Both the position numbers and the translations under genes were made by a program. From NCBI GenBank assembly GCA_905235325.1, contig CAJOLE010000001.1, positions 1 to 64,000 on the forward strand: a stretch of DNA of 64,000 bases, given 5' to 3'. Position 1 is the stretch's first letter. The number at the start of each line of letters is the position of its first letter. This document shows positions 18,929 through 27,407 of the stretch, one piece after another. The notes below the pieces were generated by a model. That model saw nothing but the letters and a program-made list of their open reading frames with translations, was not told the DNA's origin and searched no databases. Origin of the DNA: an uncultured Prevotella sp. (GTDB lineage Bacteria > Bacteroidota > Bacteroidia > Bacteroidales > Bacteroidaceae).

Positions 18929-20121
18929 CGGTCCTCGCCGCCACGGGCTACGCTCAGGAAGTCGTGACGACGGTGGTGGCCGACGCCGAGACGCGCCTGC
19001 CCGTGAGCCACGCCTCGCTTTACACCAAGGAGGACGGCCGCTTCCGTTCGGTAATCACCAACGGGCAGGGCGTCGCCAGGGTGGGGTTCCCGTTCCGGCG
19101 GCTCACCGTGAGCCACCTGAACTACGAGCGGACGACAGTCAGGCAGTTGGCCGACACAATCTTCCTGAAACCCAAATACTTGAGCACCGGCGAGGTGGTG
19201 GTCACGAACAAGGAGCCGGAGTGGATTCGCCGCTGCCTGAAGGAGACGGTCCGCCGGAAAACCCGCAACTACTTCAGCCACGACGGCTGCGAGCAGGTAG
19301 ACTACCACACGCAGAGCATGGGACGCGACAACATCTACCGCTTCCACCTCGAGGGGCTGCTGCGCACGAAGACCCCCGGCCGCAAGCGCTACGAGCTGCA
19401 CTGCGACAGCGTCAACGCGCAGATCGTGGCCTCCGACTCCACGCGCCTCACCGACACGCAGAACCTGCGCCGTATGCTCTACGAGGACTTCATGGAGGAC
19501 CTGACGCGCGACTTCATCAGCGACCACCGCTTCTATCACTACGCCGACTATGAGGGCGCTGGCAGCCACGAGGTGAAGCTGAGCTTCAAGGCCAAGCACC
19601 GCACCGACGACCGCGGATGGCTCGTGCTCGACACCGTGCGCTGCGTCGTCACGAGCGCCTACCGCGCGACGGGCACGAAGACCAACCGCCACGAGCGCAT
19701 CGGCAACGTGATGTACAGCGTGGCCCGCGTCTTCGGCTACCGCGTCGACACGTTCACCCGCGACTACCGCGTCAGCTACGCCGAGCGCCCCGACGGCACG
19801 TTCTATCCCGCCGAGGTGCGCTACAAGATGTACTACGCCGGCCGCGACGGCGACTCCACCAAGGCCGAGGAGGAGTTCAGCCAGCAGACGGGCGGCGGAT
19901 TCCCCAATATGGAGGCCACGCTGACGCTGACTCCGCTCCTGGCGGCAGCCACCGGCCCCTCGCCGGACCCCTCCGCCGAAGTCGAGGGGCTGCCCTGTTC
20001 CCGTTGGCACCAGCTCCCCCCGTCGTGGTACGTCGCCTTCAACAGCGAGGCCGACCGCCGGCTGGAGGTGGAGCTGTCGAACCTGCCCGCCACGTTCAGC
20101 ATCTTCGACGAGCAGCCGTAG
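18901..20121 (+). CDS. Secreted protein with carboxypeptidase-regulatory-like N-terminal domain
   Basis: Signal peptide [19 protein letters not shown], then VVADAETRLPVSHASLYTKEDGRF domain; overlaps the fur-family gene by 28 nt. Confidence 0.65.
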   Translation: MSRVLVCLLTVLAATGYAQEVVTTVVADAETRLPVSHASLYTKEDGRFRSVITNGQGVARVGFPFRRLTVSHLNYERTTVRQLADTIFLKPKYLSTGEVVVTNKEPEWIRRCLKETVRRKTRNYFSHDGCEQVDYHTQSMGRDNIYRFHLEGLLRTKTPGRKRYELHCDSVNAQIVASDSTRLTDTQNLRRMLYEDFMEDLTRDFISDHRFYHYADYEGAGSHEVKLSFKAKHRTDDRGWLVLDTVRCVVTSAYRATGTKTNRHERIGNVMYSVARVFGYRVDTFTRDYRVSYAERPDGTFYPAEVRYKMYYAGRDGDSTKAEEEFSQQTGGGFPNMEATLTLTPLLAAATGPSPDPSAEVEGLPCSRWHQLPPSWYVAFNSEADRRLEVELSNLPATFSIFDEQP

Positions 20122-20210
20122 GAAAAATATTCTTTATTTTTTTCGGTTTCCCTGTAGTTTTTTTACCTTTGCCGCGTCTAATGGGTAAAGATTCAGAAAA
20201 CAGAACGACA

Positions 20211-20693
20211 ATGACGACATTAGAACAACAGTTTGCGCAAACCGTTGCAGAACACAAGAGCACCATCTACACCGTGTGCTACATGTTCTCGCAGGATGCC
20301 GACGAGGTGAACGACCTCTTCCAGGAAGTACTAGTCAACCTGTGGAAAGGCTTCGAAGGCTTCGAGCATCGCAGCGACATCAGGACGTGGGTCTACCGCG
20401 TCGCCCTCAACACCTGTATCTCTGTTGACAGGAAAAAGAAGCGGCGCTCGGCAGAAGTCCGCCTGACCATGGACATCAACCTCTTTGAAGACCGCGACGA
20501 GGACACACGCCAGGTGGACATGCTCCACAAGCGCATCTCCCGACTGCAACCCTTCGACCGGGCCATCGTCCTGCTCTGGCTTGAAGACCTCCCCTACGAG
20601 GAGATTGGACAGATTGTCGGCATCACTGCCAAGAACGTCAGCGTCCGCCTGTACAGAATCCGTGAACAGTTAAAACACATGTCAAACGATTAA
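20211..20693 (+). CDS. ECF-type sigma-70 family RNA polymerase sigma factor
   Basis: MFSQDADEVNDLFQEVLVNLWKGFEGF...DIRTWVYRVALNTCIS; region 4 EEIGQIVGITAKNVSVRLYRIREQL; alternative ATG at 20181. Confidence 0.88.
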   Translation: MTTLEQQFAQTVAEHKSTIYTVCYMFSQDADEVNDLFQEVLVNLWKGFEGFEHRSDIRTWVYRVALNTCISVDRKKKRRSAEVRLTMDINLFEDRDEDTRQVDMLHKRISRLQPFDRAIVLLWLEDLPYEEIGQIVGITAKNVSVRLYRIREQLKHMSND

Positions 20694-20706
20694 ACGATTA
20701 CCTATT

Positions 20707-21315
20707 ATGACCAACGATTTCGAATTAGAGAGCATGCGCCAGCAGATGGCCACGCTCAAGAATAAGCTCAACGAGCAGCAGATAGTAAACGAGCGGCTGA
20801 TACGCCGCTCGATGAAGAACCAGGTGAACAGCATCACCCGTCGTAACTACATCCTCATGGCCATCGGCCTGCTGATGATACCCTACGGTTACTGGTGCTT
20901 TGTCCACCTGAGCGGCCTCTCCATCCCCTTCTGGATTGTGACGAGCATCATGATGCTGGTATGCGCCGGCGCCACTTTCTACAACATCCGCATGATCAGC
21001 GACCCGGGACTGATGAGCCATAGCCTCGTGGAAGCCCGCAAGAAGGTGGCGAGAGCCAAGAAGTTCGACAGCGACTGGCTGCTCATTGGCATCCCGATGA
21101 TTCTCGCCTGGCTGGGCTGGTTCTTCTATGAAACCTACCAGCAGAACCACGACTATGCCAACGGACTTTTATGGGGCGGTGTCGTCGGCGGCATCATCGG
21201 CGCTCTCTGCGGTTTCAGCATACACTTCAAGACCCAGCGCCAGTATCAGGAGATCATCGACCAGATAGAGGACCTGACCAAAGACTACTCGAGCACTAAT
21301 ACCGTGATGGAGTAG
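20707..21315 (+). CDS. Conserved transmembrane protein, probable partner of the adjacent sigma factor
   Basis: Several hydrophobic segments; 13 nt downstream of the sigma factor. Confidence 0.55.
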   Translation: MTNDFELESMRQQMATLKNKLNEQQIVNERLIRRSMKNQVNSITRRNYILMAIGLLMIPYGYWCFVHLSGLSIPFWIVTSIMMLVCAGATFYNIRMISDPGLMSHSLVEARKKVARAKKFDSDWLLIGIPMILAWLGWFFYETYQQNHDYANGLLWGGVVGGIIGALCGFSIHFKTQRQYQEIIDQIEDLTKDYSSTNTVME

Positions 21316-21431
21316 GGAGCCAAGGTAATGGGGAACTGCTTACCAACCTTCTGAGTAGATTCCCGTGGAATGATGTTGCGAGGGTTGTCGATAGAATTGG
21401 TGTCCTCAGGGCGTGGGGACTTCAATTCTAT
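21285..21431 (-). pseudogene. Relic resembling the C-terminus of a GH51-like alpha-L-arabinofuranosidase
   Basis: IELKSPRPEDTNSIDNPRNIIPRESTQKVGKQFPITLAPYSITVLVLE* matches the typical GH51 ending (DTNSFDNP..IVP...PYSVTVL); no upstream catalytic domain. Confidence 0.5.
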
Positions 21432-21580
21432 CTTTTTTGCCTTCGACTTCACCTTCTTCACACCATCGCTCCATGAGAAACACAGTTTTTTTCGTGGAGG
21501 CATGACATAATTCCCGCCTCTTTTCTTGCTCGTTTCAAAACTATTCGCTAACTTTGCAGCTGATCCTAAAAACAAACGAT

Positions 21581-22564
21581 ATGGAAAACTATTTTGCTGA
21601 CCCGCTGCGCTACGACGGCGGAATGGAATATGAGCGTTGCGGACGCTCTGGCGTGCTGCTGCCAAAGGTGTCGCTGGGATTCTGGCATAACTTCGGCGGC
21701 GTCGACCCTTACGAGCGGAGCCGCGAGATTACACACTATGCCTTCGACCACGGCATCACACACTTCGACCTGGCCAACAACTACGGTCCCCCCTACGGCT
21801 CGGCCGAGGAGACGATGGGCCGGCTGATGGACGACGACTTCCGCCCCTACCGCGACGAGCTCTTCATCTCGTCGAAGGCCGGCTACGACATGTGGCCCGG
21901 CCCCTACGGCAACTGGGGCTCGCGGAAATATCTGATGGCAAGTCTCGACCAGTCGCTCCGGCGTATGCACTTAGACTATGTCGACCTCTTCTACAGTCAC
22001 CGCTACGACCCAGCCACGCCGCTCGAAGAGACGCTGCAGGCACTGGTCGACGTGGTCAAGGCCGGCAAGGCCCTGTATGTCGGCATCTCACGGTGGCCGT
22101 TAGAGGCTACGCGGACCGCCTTCAAGTATCTCAGGGAGCGCGACGTGCCCTGCCTCATCTATCAGGGCAAGCTCAACATGCTCGACCTGGAGCCGCAGCA
22201 GGAAGGCATCATCGACCTCTGCCGCGAGGAGGGCGTGGGCTTCATCTCGTTCTCGCCGCTGGCACAGGGCCTGCTCACCGACCGCTACCTGAACGGCATC
22301 CCCGACGACTCGCGTATGTCGAAGGGAAAGTTCCTGAGGCCCGACATGCTGACCGACGAGCTCCTGGCCCGACTGCAACAGTGGAATGCCATTGCCCAGA
22401 GCCACGGACAGACGCTTGCCGCCACCGCCCTGGCCTGGATCCTGCGCCAGCCCGGCGTCACCAGTGTGCTCATCGGGGCAAGCTCCGTCAAGCAGCTGCA
22501 GAAGAACCTGCAGTGTCTCGACGCCCTCTCCGACGAGGCTCTCGGGGCGGCCATCATGGTATAA
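21581..22564 (+). CDS. Aldo/keto reductase (YghZ / L-glyceraldehyde-3-phosphate reductase-like)
   Basis: MEYERCGRSGVLLPKVSLGFWHNFGG; DLANNYGPPYGSAEETMG; internal ATG used after TAACTTTG box. Confidence 0.88.
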   Translation: MENYFADPLRYDGGMEYERCGRSGVLLPKVSLGFWHNFGGVDPYERSREITHYAFDHGITHFDLANNYGPPYGSAEETMGRLMDDDFRPYRDELFISSKAGYDMWPGPYGNWGSRKYLMASLDQSLRRMHLDYVDLFYSHRYDPATPLEETLQALVDVVKAGKALYVGISRWPLEATRTAFKYLRERDVPCLIYQGKLNMLDLEPQQEGIIDLCREEGVGFISFSPLAQGLLTDRYLNGIPDDSRMSKGKFLRPDMLTDELLARLQQWNAIAQSHGQTLAATALAWILRQPGVTSVLIGASSVKQLQKNLQCLDALSDEALGAAIMV

Positions 22565-22895
22565 AACCCGCCGCGTTTTCTCCAAAACCCGGTGCCTTTT
22601 CTCCAAAACCCGCCGCCTTTTCCCGTTCAGCACATCCTGGCCATTCAGCCCATCACCCGCCACGTTCAGGTGTCGGTTCAGGTGTCGGTTCCACCTTCAG
22701 AAGGCGGTCGTCGAGGGTCGTTTCCCCCGATGAAACCGCCTTTTCTTGCATATATAGTTGTCAATAGCAGGTTTTATCCTACACTTCCTACACTTCCTAC
22801 ACCTAATTTTTTTCGGGCAGGTGTAGGAAGTGTAGGGAGTGTAGGATGTTTCCTGCTATTCGTAATCAGGTTAATCTTTTGATGCGCCGGCTTGT
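22561..22895 (+). repeat. Composite intergenic repeat, copy 2
   Basis: 3x21-bp units, 2x12-bp units, spacer, 42-bp imperfect inverted repeat arms 22763-22804 / 22819-22860, 3' extension shared with copy 3. Confidence 0.92.
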
Positions 22896-22949
22896 GAGTT
22901 ACTGACCCCACCCCTGTTTCTTAGGTATATATTACTTAGGAAGCAGGGA

Positions 22950-23825
22950 CTACTGGACTTTCGACGTCATCTCCGAGCGCACGCCCTTGTAGCTCTTGAG
23001 GTATGCCTTGGCCGTGCCGAAGTTGAGGTTCATGTCGAGGCGCACGGGGATGTGGTTCTTGTCGTTGGTGATGTAGAAGCGGATGAGCTCGCGGTTCTTG
23101 CCGTTCTCGCGCTCGTAGAACGAGAAGACGAGACAGCGGAACTTCTCCTTGGTTTCGTCAATCTTGAACGTCTCGTGGCCGCGGAACTGCAGCCACGAGT
23201 TGCTCAGCCGCTTGGCGTCGCTGATGGGCATGGGAATCTTGTCGCCCTCCTTCATGCCGTCGGCCGAGAAGTTGCGGGCGCGGAGGAAGATGCTCATCAT
23301 GTCGTAGATGCAGTCCTTGTACTGGGCATCCTTCCACTGCTCTTCGCCGTGGGCATTGATGCGGTGCATACGCAGCTTGCAGGTATTATTAGGATAGGTG
23401 TACCACAGCTCGTCGACGTAGTAGCGCTTGCCCTCGCGGGCGCCCTTGCGGTAGTAGAGCGGCGACAGGTCGGGGGAGCAGTAGCTGAGCAGCGTGTCGC
23501 GCATGGTGAAGAACTTGTCGAGCTTCTTGTTGCCGCCGGTGACGAGGCTTGAGCGCCACGCCCGTTTGCCCTCGTAGGTGGTGAGCTCGGTGCTCATGGT
23601 GGCCTGTCCTACCTTGAACCACACGAACTTCCAGTTGAAGTGCAGGTTGTAGACCAGCTGCTCGCCGCTGTTGAAGGCGGTGTTCTCGATGCCGCACTGC
23701 TGTGCGGCAGCGTTGTTCGTGAGCCATGAACACTGTAGTGCGAAGACCACGAGGCCCACGGCCAGTCTGGCGCGCAAACCAAAACGTTGCCGTTTTTCGT
23801 TCCCGTTTTTCATGATCGTTCTCAT
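22950..23825 (-). CDS. DUF3108 domain-containing exported protein
   Basis: CGIENTAFNSGEQLVYNLHFNWKFVWFKVGQATMS; start set so that it overlaps the upstream stop (ATGA). Confidence 0.8.
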   Translation of the reverse strand: MRTIMKNGNEKRQRFGLRARLAVGLVVFALQCSWLTNNAAAQQCGIENTAFNSGEQLVYNLHFNWKFVWFKVGQATMSTELTTYEGKRAWRSSLVTGGNKKLDKFFTMRDTLLSYCSPDLSPLYYRKGAREGKRYYVDELWYTYPNNTCKLRMHRINAHGEEQWKDAQYKDCIYDMMSIFLRARNFSADGMKEGDKIPMPISDAKRLSNSWLQFRGHETFKIDETKEKFRCLVFSFYERENGKNRELIRFYITNDKNHIPVRLDMNLNFGTAKAYLKSYKGVRSEMTSKVQ

Positions 23826-25768
23826 AGTTTCATTCCTGTTGTTTGTTGTATGTACTCTATCCCCAGCTTCTTGGCACGCTCCAGGTTGCGGCTTTTTAGC
23901 TGCTTCTTTTCCTTTTCGGCTTTCTGCTTGACAAGCGCTGCGGGCTTCTGGTTGAAGAGCGGCCGGGCGGTGAGGTTCCAGTCGCGCGTGAGGTCCCATT
24001 TGGCCTTGCACTCCGTTTCCTGTGGGTTGAAGAAGACGGCCTCGGGCTGGATGTCGGCGTTGTAGTCGCCCGTGTCCCATTCGTTGTTGCCGTTGGCATC
24101 GACGTAGGCGCTCATATAGTAGGTGCCGGGATTGACGTAGACGAACCTTGCCGCCCCCTTGACGGCCCTTGTCTGCATGGCCACGTTGCCGCTCTTGTCC
24201 AGCAGCTGTACGACGATGCCCGTGTCCTGTATGCCCGTCAGGTTTACCAGCAGCTTGCAGTAGTCGTCTTCGGTCTTCAGCTTCATGCTCTGCTTGCTGG
24301 CGTTCGACGCCAGTCCGTAGACGTCGGCAAAGGCCGCCGAGTCGATTTCCAGCGAATATTCTGCGCCCATCTTCCACTTGGCCTTCAGCTCGTATTGCCT
24401 GACGTTGCCCTTCCGCTGGCTGAAGGTGAAGCCGACCTTCTGCATGGTGCTGTCAACCTTGGTGAACAGGTGAATGCCGGCGGTGTCGATGTGCTCGACG
24501 GGAGTCGGCGACTCGATGGTAATGATGCTGCCGGGGTCGAGGCTGCCCGTCGGCGTAATCTTCAGCTTCAGGAACTCCTGCGGGTAGATGGAGTCGTAGC
24601 GCTCTCCCTTCTTTTTCTTCTTTTCTTGGGCTTTTATCCAGTCGTCAATGGCTTTCTGTCTGGCTTTCTGGCGCTTCTCGTATGACTCTTTGGCAAGGAA
24701 CTCCAGGGTGTCGGTCTTGCTGATGAGCATATTCGTCGTGTCGGTCATCATGTACTGGGCCTCGACGATGAGCGTGTCCTGGTTGACGAGCGAGGAGTCG
24801 CGGAGCCAGTAGAAGATGGTGTCGTTCTTGGGCGACGACTCTGTGATGAAGGCATTCTCGGAGTCGAAGTTCAGACCCTTGAGCTGGGGCGTTGCAGCGT
24901 CGCCGTAGGTGAAGTAGAAGTCCAGGCGGTCAGGCTGCTTGCGCTCCGCCTTCAGCAGGTATCGGCTGTCCTGCACGGCGGTGAAGGCCAGCAGGGTGAG
25001 TTCGTCGGGCAGGAAGTGGGTGTAGGGCGTGCGCAGGATGGTCTCAATGTGCAGCGAGTCGCGCCAGATGGTGTCCTGCCTGACGTCGGGCTTCCACGTC
25101 GGTTCGAAGGTGTCGTGGTTGAAGGCCAGCATCTCGCTCTTCTGGCTGTAGACATAGTTTTCGTCGGCATCCTGGAGGGCGTAGGCCCTGTAGGTGCCGG
25201 GGGCCACACCCTTGATGGTGAAGTGGCCGCGGCTGTCGGTGCGCGAGATGCGCATCATCGGCACTGTCGTGAAGGCGCTGTCGGCCAGGTTCTGGTAGAG
25301 TCCCACGAGGATGTCCTTCACGGGCTCCAGGTCCTCGGCGTTCAGGACGTAGCCTGACACTTGCAGCGTGTCGATGTGCGTGCCCGTCGAGAAGGTGAAG
25401 GCATAGTTCCCCATCGGGTTGCTTTCGGTAAAGTCGCTGATGGCGTCGCCGAAGTCAATGGTGTAGGTGGAGTTCGCCTTGAGCGAGTCCTTCAGCTCTA
25501 CGACGATGCTCTTGCCCTTTTCCTTGATTTCGGGCATTTCAAGCTGTGGCGGCGAAATGATGACCTTGCTCTGTGCGTCCTGTAGCTTGATGTATTCGTT
25601 GAAGTTGATGACGATGCGGCGGCCGTTAATGTTGGTTGACCGGTCAAGGGGCGTCGAGCTGACGACGTAAGGCGGCGTCTCGTCGTACCATCCGCCGTCG
25701 GGACTGCCCATCCTGGCACAGCCGGCCACCACCAGCGCCAACAGACAAATATGCAGGATTTTCTTCAT
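23822..25768 (-). CDS. Ig-like (SbsA-type) domain-containing lipoprotein
   Basis: MKKILHICLLALVVAGCARMGSPDGGWYDETPPYVVSSTPLDRSTNI, lipobox VAGC. Confidence 0.8.
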   Translation of the reverse strand: MKKILHICLLALVVAGCARMGSPDGGWYDETPPYVVSSTPLDRSTNINGRRIVINFNEYIKLQDAQSKVIISPPQLEMPEIKEKGKSIVVELKDSLKANSTYTIDFGDAISDFTESNPMGNYAFTFSTGTHIDTLQVSGYVLNAEDLEPVKDILVGLYQNLADSAFTTVPMMRISRTDSRGHFTIKGVAPGTYRAYALQDADENYVYSQKSEMLAFNHDTFEPTWKPDVRQDTIWRDSLHIETILRTPYTHFLPDELTLLAFTAVQDSRYLLKAERKQPDRLDFYFTYGDAATPQLKGLNFDSENAFITESSPKNDTIFYWLRDSSLVNQDTLIVEAQYMMTDTTNMLISKTDTLEFLAKESYEKRQKARQKAIDDWIKAQEKKKKKGERYDSIYPQEFLKLKITPTGSLDPGSIITIESPTPVEHIDTAGIHLFTKVDSTMQKVGFTFSQRKGNVRQYELKAKWKMGAEYSLEIDSAAFADVYGLASNASKQSMKLKTEDDYCKLLVNLTGIQDTGIVVQLLDKSGNVAMQTRAVKGAARFVYVNPGTYYMSAYVDANGNNEWDTGDYNADIQPEAVFFNPQETECKAKWDLTRDWNLTARPLFNQKPAALVKQKAEKEKKQLKSRNLERAKKLGIEYIQQTTGMKL

Positions 25769-27270
25769 GCGTTCAGTTTTAAGAGTTGCTCTATGTGCGT
25801 GCGCTCATTGCACAGCCGGGGAACCTTGTGCTGGCCGCCGAGCTTGCCCTGCTGCTTCAGCCAGTCGTTGAACAGGCCGGGACGGGCAACGACGACCTCC
25901 AGCGGCTGCAGCGTGATGTCCTTGTAGCGCTTGGCTTCGTAGTCGCTGTTCACGGCCTGGAGCCGCTGGTCGAGCTGCCGGGCGAACAGGCAGAGGTCCT
26001 GCGGCGGACGGGTGAACTCGATGAGCCACTGGTGGCGGCACTTGCCGTGCTCGTCCATGAAGACGGGGGCGGCCGTGTACTCCAGAACCTCGGCGCCCGT
26101 CTGCTGGCAGGCGTACTGCAGCCCCTGCTCGGCATTGTCGACGATGAGCTCCTCGCCGAAGGCATTGATGAACGACTTCGTGCGGCCGGAGATGACGAAC
26201 TTGTAGGGGTTGGTCGACGTGAAGCGCACGGTGTCGCCGATCATGTAGCGCCACAGGCCGCACGACGTCGAGATGAGCATGGCGTAGTTCCTGCCCGGCT
26301 CCACGCCCCAGAGGGGCACGATAGGGTGCTCGCCGCTTTCGCCGGAAAGGTCCTGGAACTCGTAGAACACGTCGTAGTCGAGCATCAGCAGCATCGACTT
26401 GTCCTGAGGGTCGCTCTGCAGGCCGAAGAAACCCTCGCTGGCGTTGTAGGTCTCCATGTAGTGCATACGGGGGCTGGTGATGAGCCGCTCGTACTGCTGG
26501 CGGTAGGGCGTGAAGGCCACGCCGCCGTGGAAGAAGACCTCCAGGTTGGGCCACACCTCCTCTAAGTGCGCCTTGCCGCTGAGCTCCATCACGCGGTCGA
26601 GCACCGAGAGCATCCACGACGGGACACCCGAGATGTTGGTGACGTTCTTCGTCAGGGCTTCGCGGGCTATGCGGTCGCGCTTCACCTCGAAGTCGGCGAG
26701 CAGGGCCGTCTGCTTCTTAGGCACGCGGACGAGGTTGGCCAGCGGGTTTATGTTCTCGATGAGGATGGCGCTCAAGTCGCCCACCAGCGAGCCCGGCAGG
26801 TTGTAGTTGGGCGAGTGGCTGCCGCCGAGAATCAGGGCGCGCCCGTCGAAGAGGCGGCTCTGAGGGTTGTTTCTCAGGTAGAGGGCCACCGTGTCGTAAG
26901 CGCCGGCGTAGTGTATGTGCTGCAGGCCCTCGTTAGTAACGGGAATAAACTTCGACTTGTCGTTGGTCGTGCCGCTCGACTTGGCGTACCACTTCGTCCG
27001 GCCCGGCCAGAGCACGTCTGTCTCGCCGTGCCGCATACGGTCAATCGCGCCCTTCAGCTCCTCGTAGGTGTTTACGGGTACGTGCCTGACGAACTGCTCG
27101 TAGTCGTGAATGTCGTTGAAGGCGTGCTGCCGGCCGTATTCCGTGTCAGCGGCGCGCGCCGTCAGGTGCTTCAGCACTTCGCGCTGCAGCGTCTCGCCCT
27201 CGTTGTTATGCCGTTCCAGCTCCCTCTGTCGGGGGTGGAATACCTTGCTGACTAATCCTGTTAAGCTCAT
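25765..27270 (-). CDS. GH3 auxin-responsive promoter family protein (acyl-adenylate/amido synthetase-like)
   Basis: WYAKSSGTTNDKSKFIPVT, MHYMETYNASEGFFG, YMIGDTVRFTS..FVISGRTKSFINAFGEEL. Confidence 0.9.
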   Translation of the reverse strand: MSLTGLVSKVFHPRQRELERHNNEGETLQREVLKHLTARAADTEYGRQHAFNDIHDYEQFVRHVPVNTYEELKGAIDRMRHGETDVLWPGRTKWYAKSSGTTNDKSKFIPVTNEGLQHIHYAGAYDTVALYLRNNPQSRLFDGRALILGGSHSPNYNLPGSLVGDLSAILIENINPLANLVRVPKKQTALLADFEVKRDRIAREALTKNVTNISGVPSWMLSVLDRVMELSGKAHLEEVWPNLEVFFHGGVAFTPYRQQYERLITSPRMHYMETYNASEGFFGLQSDPQDKSMLLMLDYDVFYEFQDLSGESGEHPIVPLWGVEPGRNYAMLISTSCGLWRYMIGDTVRFTSTNPYKFVISGRTKSFINAFGEELIVDNAEQGLQYACQQTGAEVLEYTAAPVFMDEHGKCRHQWLIEFTRPPQDLCLFARQLDQRLQAVNSDYEAKRYKDITLQPLEVVVARPGLFNDWLKQQGKLGGQHKVPRLCNERTHIEQLLKLNA

Positions 27271-27407
27271 TGCCTGCGTCGTTTTGACTGCAAAATTACC
27301 CTAAACTTTTGTAACGGCGGCAAAATTAAGCATTTTTTAATGTATTGAAAGTTTATTTGTCTCTGTCAGCCTGCTCCACCAAGTCTATGGCTTTGCCCCG
27401 ACTGAAA

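Noticed and set aside
19617-20693. 358-aa version of the sigma factor ORF
   Set aside because: N-terminal half is an Arg/Pro-rich alternate frame of the preceding gene; the sigma factor starts at 20211 (or 20181) after its own promoter
22950-24377. Long 475-aa version of the DUF3108 ORF
   Set aside because: N-terminal ~185 residues are the alternate frame of the Ig-like lipoprotein; the real start is 23825 (ATGA overlap)
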